Origin: a virus
DNA: 28,311 nucleotides
Reading direction: 5' to 3' (one strand)
Virus record (IMG/VR): IMGVR_UViG_3300046167_000169
Coordinates: 1 to 28,311 of that record
This document shows positions 14,744 through 24,161 of the stretch, one piece after another (the first letter of the stretch is position 1; the number at the start of each line of letters is the position of its first letter). Under the pieces are notes generated by a model that saw only the letters and a program-made list of their open reading frames with translations, did not search any database and had not been told where the DNA came from. The position numbers and the translations under genes are program-made.

Positions 14744-16797
14744 ATGGCAGGTTATACACGCCAATCAGTAGCGGATATTATCAACGGCGCAGAGATTACT
14801 GCACCACCGCTTAATGCTGAATTTAACCAACTACGAAACGCCTTTGATGCTACTGGCGGTCACTCACACGATGGTAGTGCAGGCAACTCACCTGCAATCA
14901 ATCTACAGACTTCTGTATCTGGCTACCTTCTGCCCATTAACGGCGGTACAGGCGGTAAGAGCAACGTAACCGCAACATCCAATCCTACGATTACAGATGA
15001 TGTAGGGGCAGGGCTACGCACCCGGCTCTATCTGGCTTAACACCAGCACCAAGCCGTATCTTTATCTGCGTGAACAATACATCCTCTGCAGCGGTGTGGT
15101 TTGAGGCTGTAGGTCAAACAGCTACTGAGCTTTCGCCAGAAGTAACGAATACTATTGATCTGGGTACAACAACCAATCGCTACAAAGATCTTTTTCTATC
15201 TGGTTCAATTGATGGTACGCAGAACGCTACCTTTGGCGGTACGCTAAACGTCACCGGAACCACTACAGTAGGTACGCTAAACGGTACAACAGCAAGTGTA
15301 ACCGGACTAACTACTCTAGCCCAAGTCGATGCTAACAGCGGTACGATTGATGGCACTGTAATCGGTGGTAACGCAGCCAGCCCAATCACTGGTACGACAA
15401 TCACCTCTACAGGCGGTTTCACTGGTGATCTGGTAGGCGATGTAACTGGCGATATTACTTCTGCTAACACCTCTACGTTCAACAACATCACGGCCACAGG
15501 TACAACAACGGGTACGTTTGTAGGTGACCTAACAGGCAACGTAACAGCCACTACAGGTTCATCTCAGTTCAACAACGTGACCATTAACGGCACACTGAAC
15601 ATGGATGGCGCTTCAGCCGCTACCATTGAGAACCTTACTGATCCGGTAAACTTGCAAGATGCAGCCACAAAGAACTACGTCGATGTAGGGTTAGCTAACT
15701 TAGTCGATGCCTCACCCGCAGCCTTAGACACGCTTAATGAGCTTGCGGCTGCGCTGGGCGATGACGCTAACTTCAGCGCAACGATGACAACGGCTTTGGC
15801 TGGTAAGGTGGCTGATACAGGCGACACCATGACAGGCAACCTGATTATGTCCGGTGCTACGGTTACAGGTCTGCCATTGCCTACAGCTAACACTGAAGCG
15901 GCTTCTAAGCAGTACACAGATCAACAGGATGCTCTTCAGGTATCACGGGCTGGCGATAACATGTCCGGTCCTTTGGCGATGGGTCTTAACAAGATCACAA
16001 ACCTTGGGACGCCCACTGCCGCCACTGATGCAAGCACGAAAGGCTACACTGACGGCATTCTAGGCTCTGCTACAGCGGCTTCTGCCAGTGCAGCGGCTGC
16101 AGCTACATCTGAGGCCAATGCTGCGGTATCGGAAGCCAACGCACTTGCTTCTGAGAACACCGCACAAGATTGGGCAATCAAGACAGATGGTACGGTAGAT
16201 GGTATAAACTATTCTGCTAAATACTGGGCTACCCAAGCAGACGTAGGAACGGTAGCTACCAATGTAGCTGACATGAACACGGTCGCAGGCTCAATCGCTA
16301 ACGTGAACCTTACCGGCGGATCAATTGCAGCGGTCAATACAGTCGCAACCAATATCAATAATGTTAACGACTTCTTTGATACATACTTCGTAAGCCCTAC
16401 GCAGCCTTCTGGTGCAAACGTAACAGAGGGTGATCTGTGGTTCGATACAACCGCACAGGTACTGAAGGTACGCTCTTCTAGTGGCTTCCAGAACGCTGGT
16501 TCATCCGTAAACGGTACAGCGGAACGGCAGGACTATGAGGCTACTGCAGGTCAGACAAGCTTCGCAGCGGTGTACGATCCCACATACGTTGATGTGTATT
16601 TGAACGGCATCAAATTAGCACCTTCAGACTTTACCGCAACAGATGGAGCCAATGTGGTCTTGGCCTCACCAGCGGCAGCCGGGGATAGCGTTTCTATCGT
16701 TAGCTTCGGCACCTTTGAATTGGCAGACCACTACAACAGAACAACAGTCGATGCTCTCATCGATGATGTCGAAACTTTAGCATTGGCAGGTATATAA
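14744..16797 (+). CDS. Tail fibre protein 1, two +1 frameshifts
   Basis: Restored length about 683 aa. Residues 1-95 (YTRQSVADIINGAEITAPPLNAEFNQL, GGHSHDGS) look like a virion-attachment head with an HxH motif. One extra G in GGG 15011-15013 and one extra C in CC 15054-15055 break the frame; correction restores DDVGAGYAPGSIWLNTSTK then RIFICVNNTSSAAVW. The shaft is made of Gly/Thr/Asn beta-type repeats (GDLVGDVTGDI, GDLTGNVT) and DAATKNYVD/DASTKGYTD repeats typical of trimeric fibres. An Ala/Ser-rich helix precedes a C-terminal domain (TAGQTSFAAVYDPTYVDVYLNGIKL) like those in marine phage fibres. It binds the nozzle and may present the next gene's tip. Confidence 0.85.
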
Positions 16798-16798
16798 T

Positions 16799-18741
16799 AT
16801 GGCTATTAACACTACTCAGATCGAGGCAAACCTCACAACTAAACTTAACGCCACTACAGGCACCACTGAAGGAAAAGAGTTCCTTCTGCTAGGTAAAGCT
16901 GTCGAGGCTCTTACGCCCACTGTTACTGTACAAGGCGTGATTAACGAAGGCACAACCCAAGTCGCAGCCGTTACCTCTGAAGGCACAACACAGGTAGGTC
17001 TAGTCACCACCGAAGGTACTACCCAAGTAGCTGCGGTACAAGCGGCTGGCTCTAGTTATGCTACGCTATCTGGTGCTACCTTCACGGGTGACATCGACCT
17101 TGGCACTAACAAGATCACATACTCTAACGTGTATAGCACCTTAGCTGACCTTCCCACCGCTGCCGATTACCACGGCATGTTTGCCCATGTTCATGCGACA
17201 GGTAAGGGGTATTTTGCCCATGCGGGTTCTTGGGTTGAATTAGCAAATGTAGATTCTTCTGGTAATTTAGTAGTATCTGGTTCAATTACGGCTGATAGCT
17301 TTGTAGGTGTGGTCACTTCTACAGTAATTGCTAATCCCACTAGCAGTTTAGGGGCTAGTATTCCTTCTAGTTTAGCAAGTTCGACTACGTTTTCTGCAAC
17401 GCCGGGTGTGTCTGGATCAACCATAGCTTCATTCACCTATACTGCACAGGGTGGATCTGAAACCACAGTTTCTGCATCTAATAATTCTGCTACAGTTACA
17501 CTTCCTGTACCAACTGGTTCCGTAGGTGATGACTTCGTAGTAACTGTTTTTGCTACAGATAATCTTGGAAATGTAAGTGGTACTTTCACCCAGACATCTA
17601 CTCTAGTTGACGTACTCGTAGCAACTCCAGTGTTAACTGTGACCCAAACTAGCTACACGACATCTTCTTATTCAGCTTCTCTTGCTCAAGCTACTACACA
17701 CGCAAGTACAAATTGGCAGATTTCCACTGTTTCTGATTTTAGCACTATTGTTGAAGAGTCTTTGTTAGATACATCCAACTTAGAATCCTATACACCTTCT
17801 TTTACAGGTGTTATTGGTACTACATACTACGTCCGTGCCCAACATGTTGACGCTAATGATGTATCTTCAGAGTATTCAACAGTAGCTTCTTATACTCAGG
17901 CTGCTATTGGGGAAACTTCATATACCACTCCCGGAACCTACACCTTTACCATTCCTGCCGGGGTCACTTCTATTAGTGCTGTTTGCGTTGGCGGCGGCGG
18001 CGGTGGAACTGGTGACCATGATGGCGGTGGTGGCTGTGCCGGTGCTCTTGGTTATAAAAATAACATAGCTGTTACACCGGGGGATAGCTGGACTGTTATA
18101 GTGGGTGATCGTGGACTGGGTGGTACAACAGACGGCGGTTATGGAAACAATGGTTCAGAAAGCCGATTTTTAGATCCCAGTAATCTTACTGTGGTCTCCG
18201 CACAGGGGGGTATTCGTGGTTTTCCTAACACTGATTCTACTGTAGCTTCCAAGGCTTCCTTCGTGGGTGACGGCGGCGGCAGAGGCGGAAACCAACCCGG
18301 TCAGGCCACCGTACAAAGGACGGGCGGTGCTGGCGCTGGCGGTTACAACGGTGATGGCGCAAGCCCACCCGGTTACAATGTTGCAGCGGCACAGCCTGCT
18401 AGTGGGTCTGGTGCGGGTGGACACGGGGGTTCAAACAATAACTGGCTCCAAGGCGGCGGCGGCGGTGTTGGCATCTTAGGCATTGGTGCTGATGGAATTA
18501 GCTACGGACAGGTACAGGATCCCCCTCGGCACCTACGGAGGTACGCCTAGAGGGCGCTCAGGCGGTGGCGGCTCCGGTGGTAGTGATGGGGTGTGGTCCT
18601 TCTACCCGTGGCAATGGCGGAGCCTATGGCGCAGGCGGTGGCGGAACTTACTCTGGTATACATACCGGAGGCCACGGAGGTGTTGGGGCGGTAAGAATCA
18701 TTTGGGGTCCGGGCCGTAGCTTCCCGAGTAATGCAACCTAA
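16799..18741 (+). CDS. Tail fibre protein 2 with Gly-rich tip, two +1 frameshifts
   Basis: Restored length about 646 aa, starting one base after fibre 1. Residues 50-82 are three 11-residue EGTTQVAAV-type repeats. Residues ~105-150 (YSTLADLPTAADYHGMFAHVHATGKGYFAH) resemble a structural segment of marine phages. Two fibronectin-like stretches (~180-380) follow, then a glycine-rich tip. The frame stops at 18548-18550; one extra base near 18500-18525, probably in CCCCC 18521-18525, and one G in GGGG 18588-18591 restore GTYGGTPRGRSGGGG and then GNGGAYGAGGGGTYSG through VRIIWGPGRSFPS to a TAA at 18739-18741. That closing motif recurs in Gly-rich phage fibre tips. Probable receptor-binding protein. 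Confidence 0.8.
16946..17044 (+). repeat. Three 33-bp coding repeats in fibre 2
   Basis: Tandem units at 16946-16978, 16979-17011 and 17012-17044 encode E-G-T-T-Q-V plus five variable residues. The third-base differences show old duplication. They probably extend the fibre shaft. Confidence 0.7.
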
Positions 18742-18941
18742 TGGCTTATTTTGATGTAATATACAAAAGCCCTTCTGGCATTGTCGGGCAGCATACGGCG
18801 GTTGAGGCATACGATGCCAAAGAAGCCGCCTATAAATCCCCGGTTTATTTGACGTACTCCAGCTTATTCAAGCCTGAAGATTATACGGTACTTTCAGTAA
18901 ACCCATCAGAAAATGTACCAACAAAAAATCAAGGAAGTTGA
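18741..18941 (+). CDS. Hypothetical protein, 66 aa
   Basis: Intact small protein whose ATG overlaps the restored stop of fibre 2 (TAATG), which itself supports the frame correction of that gene. Mixed alpha/beta: a leading strand (YFDVIYKSPSG), a helix around VEAYDAKEAAYKS, then Tyr-rich strands and a polar tail. No membrane segment. Short proteins between fibre and assembly chaperone genes may help fibre folding or attachment; that is inference from position. Confidence 0.6.
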   Translation: MAYFDVIYKSPSGIVGQHTAVEAYDAKEAAYKSPVYLTYSSLFKPEDYTVLSVNPSENVPTKNQGS

Positions 18942-18942
18942 G

Positions 18943-19389
18943 ATGGATAATTTAGTAATAAAAATAGTTGATGGCGCACCGGTAGATCACCCTATTACAT
19001 GGAGTAGTCTGGTCTTAATCCATCCTGAAGCTACGGCGGATACCTTAAAGAAACTTGGATACGCTAAGTTTTGTAAGCACGAAAAGTATCCAGATACCCC
19101 TACTCATACTTATGAGAGTGCTGGGTTTTCGATGGACACCTATGGTGTTGTTTGGGAATCATTCACAGCGGTTGTCCGTGATACACCAGATTCTCTCATG
19201 GCAGCACAAAATGTTAGAAATCGCAGAAATGCGGCACTTGCACAGACCGATTGGGTTGCAACAAAAGCCTCTGAAACGTCCACAGCGGTTTCCGCTGATA
19301 TGGCAACCTATAGGGAAAATCTGAGGAATATAACCGACCATGCAAACTTTCCGTTCTTAGAAGAGACGGATTGGCCTGTTAAGCCCTAA
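18943..19389 (+). CDS. Tail-assembly-chaperone-like protein
   Basis: 148 aa from ATG 18943, chosen because AAGGAAG (18931-18937) lies at proper spacing; an upstream in-frame ATG at 18913 is inside the previous gene and lacks a site. The last ~60 residues carry RNRRNAALAQTDWVATKA ... MATYRENLRNITDH ... WPVKP, the pattern of the Phage_tail_APC family (tail assembly chaperone), often found next to fibre genes. The N-terminal ~85 residues are not recognised and include an HPITWSSLVLIHPEA segment. Probably helps fibre or adhesin assembly. Confidence 0.75.
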   Translation: MDNLVIKIVDGAPVDHPITWSSLVLIHPEATADTLKKLGYAKFCKHEKYPDTPTHTYESAGFSMDTYGVVWESFTAVVRDTPDSLMAAQNVRNRRNAALAQTDWVATKASETSTAVSADMATYRENLRNITDHANFPFLEETDWPVKP

Positions 19390-19404
19390 CACTGAGGTAT
19401 CCCC

Positions 19405-21390
19405 ATGAGCAAAGCAAGAATACTAGCCGACCTGATTTCCGACAGTCAGATCACGGCATCCGAAATTGTAGGTCTTGAACTTAACTCCATCCAAGAGGGC
19501 GACACGGTTGTTCAGGTCTCCGACACAGGCAGCGGCGGTAAGGTCGTTGTCCGTGTGGATGGCGCTGATAATGCAGAGTTTAACGCCAATGGTATGGTAA
19601 TCCCCAAAGGCACTACAGCAGAGCGTGACCCAGCGGCTGTTGTTGGTACGCTGCGATACAACACAACCACAGGCTTCTTCGAGACCTTCACAAGCTCTGG
19701 CTGGGGCGCTGTGGCTACACCTCCGAGTATCACGAGTGTTACACCTAGCAACTTCAATGGTGAAGCCGGTGCTACCTTCACGGTAGATGGTGCATTCTTC
19801 GATGTAGATACCACGGCATCATTCAAGGGGGCTGACGGCACAGAGTATGCTGTTGCTACACTTACCTTTGTTAGTAGTACCCAGATCACGCTTACCAATG
19901 CTACGAACCTTCCAGCGGCTAACGAGCCTTTTAGGGTAAAGGTCACTAATGGTGCAGGTCTGTCAGTTGAAAGTATTCAAGGCATTGATGCTGGTTCTGT
20001 ACCAGCCTTCACGACAGCCGCAGGTAGTCTTGCTAGCACCACTTGGACGAACCCCGTTTCGGTAACGGTAAACGCTACGGACGCTGAGAATACCATTACA
20101 GGATATTCTGTCACTGAGGGTAATCTACCTGCGGGTCTTTCTCTAAACGCCACTACAGGTGCAATCACAGGAACGTCTGTTGGGCAAGCTACGACAACGT
20201 ACACGTTTACCATCGGTGCTACAGATAGCGCAGGTAATACGAACACCCGTCAGTTTAACATTCAGATCGTTAATGCTGCTCCCGTTTGGAGTAGCCCTGC
20301 GGAAGGTAGTACTGTAGAACTAGAAACAAATGCGGCAAGTTCTATTACTTTATCTGCTACAGACCCCGAAGGCGAAGCTGTTAGCTACACCTCTGGTGCG
20401 CTGCCTACAGGTCTTTCTATAAGCGGTAATGTTATTTCTGGGGCGCCTACCGTTGATGCGAACACTAGCGTTGCTATTACTGCGTCTGATGGGTTTGCGT
20501 CTAGTGTAAGAAACTTCTTCATTAATGTGGCCCAGCCTTTTCAACAGCAATTTATTTCACATAGTACAAGTACTCAGACCTATAATTACACCGGTAGTAT
20601 TGAAGAGTATTTAGTCCCCACTACCGGTTCATACAGATTGTTAATTTCTGGTGCTATGGGTGGTCGTCCAGCAGACAATAGCTATGCGCCCTCTGGTTTT
20701 AATGAGTCTACTTGGCGGGGCAGAGGAAGAAGAATTGAGGTGTATTACAATTTTGAAGCGGGAGAAGTTTTAAAGTTTGTGGTTGGTGAAATAGGAGATA
20801 TAAACTCCTCTGGAAATGGCGGTAACGGTGGCGGTGTCGGCGGTGGTGGCTCTTTCTTGTGGAAAGATACGGGCACTGTTTTGATTGGTGCCGCTGGCGG
20901 TGGCGGTGGCGGGTCCATCATAAACACAAGCGGACAGGCTAATCTTCTGTATGGCCGTGACGGTAACAATGCCAATGACGGTTTAGATAGCCATGCAGGT
21001 GATTCAACTGGCGGCGTCAACGGCGGGGATGGTAGAGAATTTTTAAGCCATGGTGGTGGAACCGGGACTCAGAACCGTGCAAGGGGTTGGCTTTCCATGA
21101 GCGCAGCAATGAACTTCCGGCCTAACCCAAATTCTCAGTATGGCACTCCTGCTACTTTTGGTGGCGGAGGGTTATCCAGAAATGGAGACCATGCGGGTGG
21201 CGGCGGCGGAGGTTACTCTGGTGGCGGCTATGGAGATTATGGACATAACTCTGGCTTTGGTAACACCGATGGCCGTAACGGAGGCGGCGGTGGTGGCTCG
21301 TATGCTATTGCTGACTCTAGGTCATCCAATTTAGCTTTTGGTATACGGACTTCTAATGGTCAAATTACAATCGAAGCCGCATTATCTTAG
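19405..21390 (+). CDS. Large adhesin/fibre with Ig-like domains and Gly-rich tip
   Basis: 661 aa, intact, with a GAGG site before the ATG. Residues 1-40 (ARILADLISDSQITASEIVGL) and 68-108 (GTTAERDPAAVVGTLRYNTTTGFFE) are virion-anchor segments seen in marine phages. Residues ~110-200 (SITSVTPSNFNGEAGATFTVDG) are IPT/TIG-like. Two putative Ig (He_PIG) units follow at ~200-285 and ~290-380, each with the LPAGLSLN/ITGT or LPTGLSIS/ISGAP signature. Residues ~395-661 are a Gly-rich domain with many GGGG runs and Ser/Asn/Tyr. It is a good candidate for receptor recognition alongside fibre 2. Base use becomes more AT-rich at third positions after about 20,300. Confidence 0.82.
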   Translation: MSKARILADLISDSQITASEIVGLELNSIQEGDTVVQVSDTGSGGKVVVRVDGADNAEFNANGMVIPKGTTAERDPAAVVGTLRYNTTTGFFETFTSSGWGAVATPPSITSVTPSNFNGEAGATFTVDGAFFDVDTTASFKGADGTEYAVATLTFVSSTQITLTNATNLPAANEPFRVKVTNGAGLSVESIQGIDAGSVPAFTTAAGSLASTTWTNPVSVTVNATDAENTITGYSVTEGNLPAGLSLNATTGAITGTSVGQATTTYTFTIGATDSAGNTNTRQFNIQIVNAAPVWSSPAEGSTVELETNAASSITLSATDPEGEAVSYTSGALPTGLSISGNVISGAPTVDANTSVAITASDGFASSVRNFFINVAQPFQQQFISHSTSTQTYNYTGSIEEYLVPTTGSYRLLISGAMGGRPADNSYAPSGFNESTWRGRGRRIEVYYNFEAGEVLKFVVGEIGDINSSGNGGNGGGVGGGGSFLWKDTGTVLIGAAGGGGGGSIINTSGQANLLYGRDGNNANDGLDSHAGDSTGGVNGGDGREFLSHGGGTGTQNRARGWLSMSAAMNFRPNPNSQYGTPATFGGGGLSRNGDHAGGGGGGYSGGGYGDYGHNSGFGNTDGRNGGGGGGSYAIADSRSSNLAFGIRTSNGQITIEAALS

Positions 21391-21410
21391 CATGGAACAC
21401 ACTCAAGAAG

Positions 21411-21440
21411 GTTGGCACATATCCAAAAGCAACAGCCAAC
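21411..21440 (+). other. Weak stem-loop after the adhesin gene
   Basis: GTTGGC (21411-21416) pairs with GCCAAC (21435-21440) with an 18-base loop and one or two further pairs outside. There is no U-tract. Possibly a weak terminator upstream of the promoter at 21448. Confidence 0.3.
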
Positions 21441-21447
21441 TTAACCC

Positions 21448-21476
21448 TTGCTAATACACTAACTAAGTGCTAAAAT
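21448..21476 (+). promoter_or_regulatory. Promoter upstream of GNAT-like and lysis genes
   Basis: TTGCTA (21448-21453), a 17-bp spacer and an extended -10 TGCTAAAAT (21468-21476). Predicted start near 21483, about 27 bases before the next ATG. It has the same TGn extension as the promoters at 1391 and 11025. Confidence 0.6.
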
Positions 21477-21509
21477 CATAAACAGTATTACCAATCAGTT
21501 TAGGCACTT

Positions 21510-21965
21510 ATGACAGATGAAACCCCAGAGTTTCGGACTGTCCTGCTAACCCCTCCAGAAGTATTACATGTATGGCCTTCCATACAAGGCGACATAGACA
21601 AAGCACTGTCCCACGGGATCGATGAAATGTCTGTATTTGATCTCTTCAAGGACGCCATCAACGGTACGGTCTTTGTTTGGATCACACTGGACCCGGATAG
21701 CAAGATAGTCTGCACAACCACCCTTAGATTTCTGACATACAAGAACGTAAAAACGTGTCAGATCATCACCAACACCACTAACGGTGTTTCACTCAAGCAG
21801 GTCGAAGCAGATCACAGATTGTTTGAGGACTTTGCCAAAAAGAACGGCTGTTCGCATCTTCAGGTATGGGGGCGCAAGGGCTGGCTCAGACGCCTTCAGA
21901 CGCTCAGTTCTAGGCAAGGCAACAAATACAAAACTCAATATTATGTATTCGACATGGAGATTTAG
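21510..21965 (+). CDS. GNAT-like phage protein, 151 aa
   Basis: Intact. The order LTPPEVLHVWPSIQGDIDKALSHG, VFDLFKDAINGTVFVWITLD, CTTTLRFLTYKNVKTCQIIT and FEDFAKKNGCSHLQVWGRKGWLRRL resembles the acetyltransferase-like (GNAT fold) proteins found among late genes of marine and T7-like phages. The acetyl-CoA loop (Q/R-x-x-G-x-G/A) is not evident, so catalysis is uncertain. Such proteins have been suggested to modify host or virion proteins. The gene has its own upstream promoter and a weak ribosome site. Confidence 0.6.
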   Translation: MTDETPEFRTVLLTPPEVLHVWPSIQGDIDKALSHGIDEMSVFDLFKDAINGTVFVWITLDPDSKIVCTTTLRFLTYKNVKTCQIITNTTNGVSLKQVEADHRLFEDFAKKNGCSHLQVWGRKGWLRRLQTLSSRQGNKYKTQYYVFDMEI

Positions 21966-23423
21966 ATGCAACTGTATAACCCTTTTATGCCCTACCGGTA
22001 TTTGCACCCACGGGCTTCTGGCCTGATTGCGTATAAAGGCGGCGGTGGCGGTGCATCTGCAGAGCAAGTAGATGCCAGTGTTCAAGGTGGTGTTACCGCT
22101 GTCAATGCGAACACTGATGCGGGTTTTGCAGATGCTGCGGTTGTAGGTGAAGAAATTAAAAGCAACCAAGGCACCATGCTTGATAATCAGGCAAATCTTA
22201 GTACCGGCCAGAGTGATATTCGGGCAGATATTGCTGCCATACCGCAGACATCTGTTACTACACAGGTTGTAGATACTTCTGGTATTGAGAACCGTATTGG
22301 TAGTCTTGAGGGTACAACCAACACAGGCTTCGCTGATGTAGGTGGCCGCCTTGATACTGTAAATAGCACACTGGGCAACGTGCAGGGTTCTGTGGATACC
22401 GGTTTCAGCAATATGAACCAATCCTTGAATAATGTCACAGAGGGCCAAACGGATATTCAGAATAACCTGACAGACATTTCAGGTAACATGACAGACCGCT
22501 TCAATACGGTAGACAGCACACTCAACACAGGCTTTGCTGGCGTCAACGATAATGTGAACGCACAGTTTGATACGCAAAACCAGAGCCTGACAGATTTATC
22601 TGCTAATGTTCTTGGTGGGCAGACTAACCTGCAATCATACCTTGAGGGCATGTCAGATCGTTCTGATACCTACTACGGCGGTCTTGCTGAAGGCCAAGCC
22701 GGTATCATGGGCGGCATCGGCGGGATGCAGACAGGTCTCAACGATTTCCGTGAGAACTATGACGCTAACACTACTCTGGCTAACCAGACCCGTGCGGAGC
22801 TTCTGGATACTGTTACTGGTGGGTTTAACCAAACTCGTGAAACGATCTCTGACAGCTTTAACGACACCAGCCGGGACATTAACAATGTATCTGGTCAGGT
22901 TGATGAGCAAGCTCGTAGGGCTGCAGCCGATGCACCAGTAACCGCACAAGAGTTTACTCAGACTATCCGTGAACTTGCTTCTGGTCTTGACGCAGGAACC
23001 CGTGAACAGGCGGCTGCACAGAACGATGTAGTACAGCGTTTGGACACAGTTAAGCAGGTGCTTTCAACGCAGGGTGAAAACCTTCCTGATGACATTCGTC
23101 AGCAATACACTCAGCTTGCACAGGCATTTGACCAAAACGGTAGACTGGTTCGTGAAAGCATTGATGCACAGGGCGTAACCACACGCCGTGCGATGGATAA
23201 CCAGAGCAACGTATTACTGGCTAACTTTGACCAACAAGGTCAAATGCTGGGCCAAAACATGTTCAATGTAAATTCACTACTCAAGCAAATGGATCAGCTT
23301 GGGTACACAGGCCAAGGGCGACAGCCGGGTACACTGGCACCGCAGCAATTGGTCAACCGTAGAGCCGCAATCGATAGCGGCCTGATGGAAAGACAAGATC
23401 CATATTTTAACACATTCGGGTAA
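21966..23423 (+). CDS. Long coiled-coil structural protein, 485 aa
   Basis: Intact, with GGAG about eight bases before the ATG and directly adjoining the previous stop. After a short N-terminal part and a GGGGG stretch near residue 25, the protein is a long series of Asn/Gln/Thr/Leu-rich repeats of the style TGFADVGGRLDTVNSTLGNV and TGFSNMNQSLNNVTEGQTDI, with phase suggesting an extended helical coiled coil. The C terminus (NRRAAIDSGLMERQDPY) is compact. No enzymatic motif. It may be a virion fibre or ejection-related protein; location between GNAT-like and lysis genes does not decide. Confidence 0.65.
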   Translation: MQLYNPFMPYRYLHPRASGLIAYKGGGGGASAEQVDASVQGGVTAVNANTDAGFADAAVVGEEIKSNQGTMLDNQANLSTGQSDIRADIAAIPQTSVTTQVVDTSGIENRIGSLEGTTNTGFADVGGRLDTVNSTLGNVQGSVDTGFSNMNQSLNNVTEGQTDIQNNLTDISGNMTDRFNTVDSTLNTGFAGVNDNVNAQFDTQNQSLTDLSANVLGGQTNLQSYLEGMSDRSDTYYGGLAEGQAGIMGGIGGMQTGLNDFRENYDANTTLANQTRAELLDTVTGGFNQTRETISDSFNDTSRDINNVSGQVDEQARRAAADAPVTAQEFTQTIRELASGLDAGTREQAAAQNDVVQRLDTVKQVLSTQGENLPDDIRQQYTQLAQAFDQNGRLVRESIDAQGVTTRRAMDNQSNVLLANFDQQGQMLGQNMFNVNSLLKQMDQLGYTGQGRQPGTLAPQQLVNRRAAIDSGLMERQDPYFNTFG

Positions 23424-23425
23424 AC

Positions 23426-24161
23426 ATGCATCCAAAATCAATCTCTGACCAAGGCCTTAACTTAATCAAGAAGTTTGAGGGTCTGCACAAAGTAGGGCCA
23501 GACGGTATGGTAGTTCCATATCGCTGCCCTGCTAATATTCTCACCATCGGCTACGGCCACACTAAAGGTGTGAAGAAGAATATGCGTCTTACAAAGCAAG
23601 AGGCAGAAGACCTTTTGCGGCAAGATATGAAGATCTACGAGGCCGATGTTAAACGTCTGGTCGATGTACCTTTAACGCAGTACCAGTTCGATGCCTTAGT
23701 GTCGTTTGTATTCAACCTTGGTAGCGGTGCCTTTGGCGGCTCTACGCTTCTAAAGAAGCTTAACGCAGGTGATTATTCTGCAGTACCGGCACAATTGATG
23801 CGCTGGAACAAAGCACGGGTTGGTGGCAAACTTCAGCCCCTTACCGGTCTCACACGCCGCCGTGCTGCAGAGGCAGCTTTGTTCACATTGGACGCACAGC
23901 TACCTAGCGATGACGTAGATGTACCAATGGCTCAGAAGCCTGCAGCACAGGACAAGAAACCTCTAGCTAAATCTAAGACGATGGCAGGTGTAGGTATCGC
24001 TGGTGCAGCCACGGGCCTGAACGAAATGGCAGGGACAGCTACAGGGACTTGTAGCCTACGCTGACAGCCTCAAGACCGTTTTCCTACTCTGTGCAATCGC
24101 CGGTATCGCTCTGGCAGCATACGCACGGTGGAAGGACCAAAAGGACGGGGTTGATGTTTAG
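23426..24161 (+). CDS. GH24 endolysin (lysozyme) with C-terminal membrane segment, +1 frameshift
   Basis: Restored length about 244 aa. Residues ~5-160 are a phage lysozyme: catalytic Glu18 in KKFEGLH, then PYRCPANILTIGYGHT, where Cys34 replaces the T4 aspartate and Thr40 is kept, as in the CP-type subgroup. Later come LTQYQFDALVSFVFNLGSG and LTRRRAAEA. One frame ends at TGA 24062-24064; dropping one G from GGG 24044-24046 restores LVAYADSLKTVFLLCAIAGIALAAYARWK to a TAG at 24159-24161. Hydrophobic stretches at ~186-200 and ~217-233 suggest a membrane-associated C terminus. It degrades host peptidoglycan at lysis. Confidence 0.9.

Noticed and set aside
15180-15551. Minus-strand open frame of 123 codons
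   Set aside because: Val/Pro-rich shadow of the Thr/Gly-rich fibre repeats on the + strand.
18483-18719. Separate 78-codon gene overlapping fibre 2
   Set aside because: It is the +1 frame segment of the same Gly-rich fibre tip between two single-base breaks; its Trp/Arg-rich end is out-of-frame reading.
21789-22448. Long minus-strand open frame (219 codons)
   Set aside because: It lies opposite the GNAT-like and coiled-coil genes, is Cys/Ile-rich without family character, and reflects codon bias of the real + strand genes.
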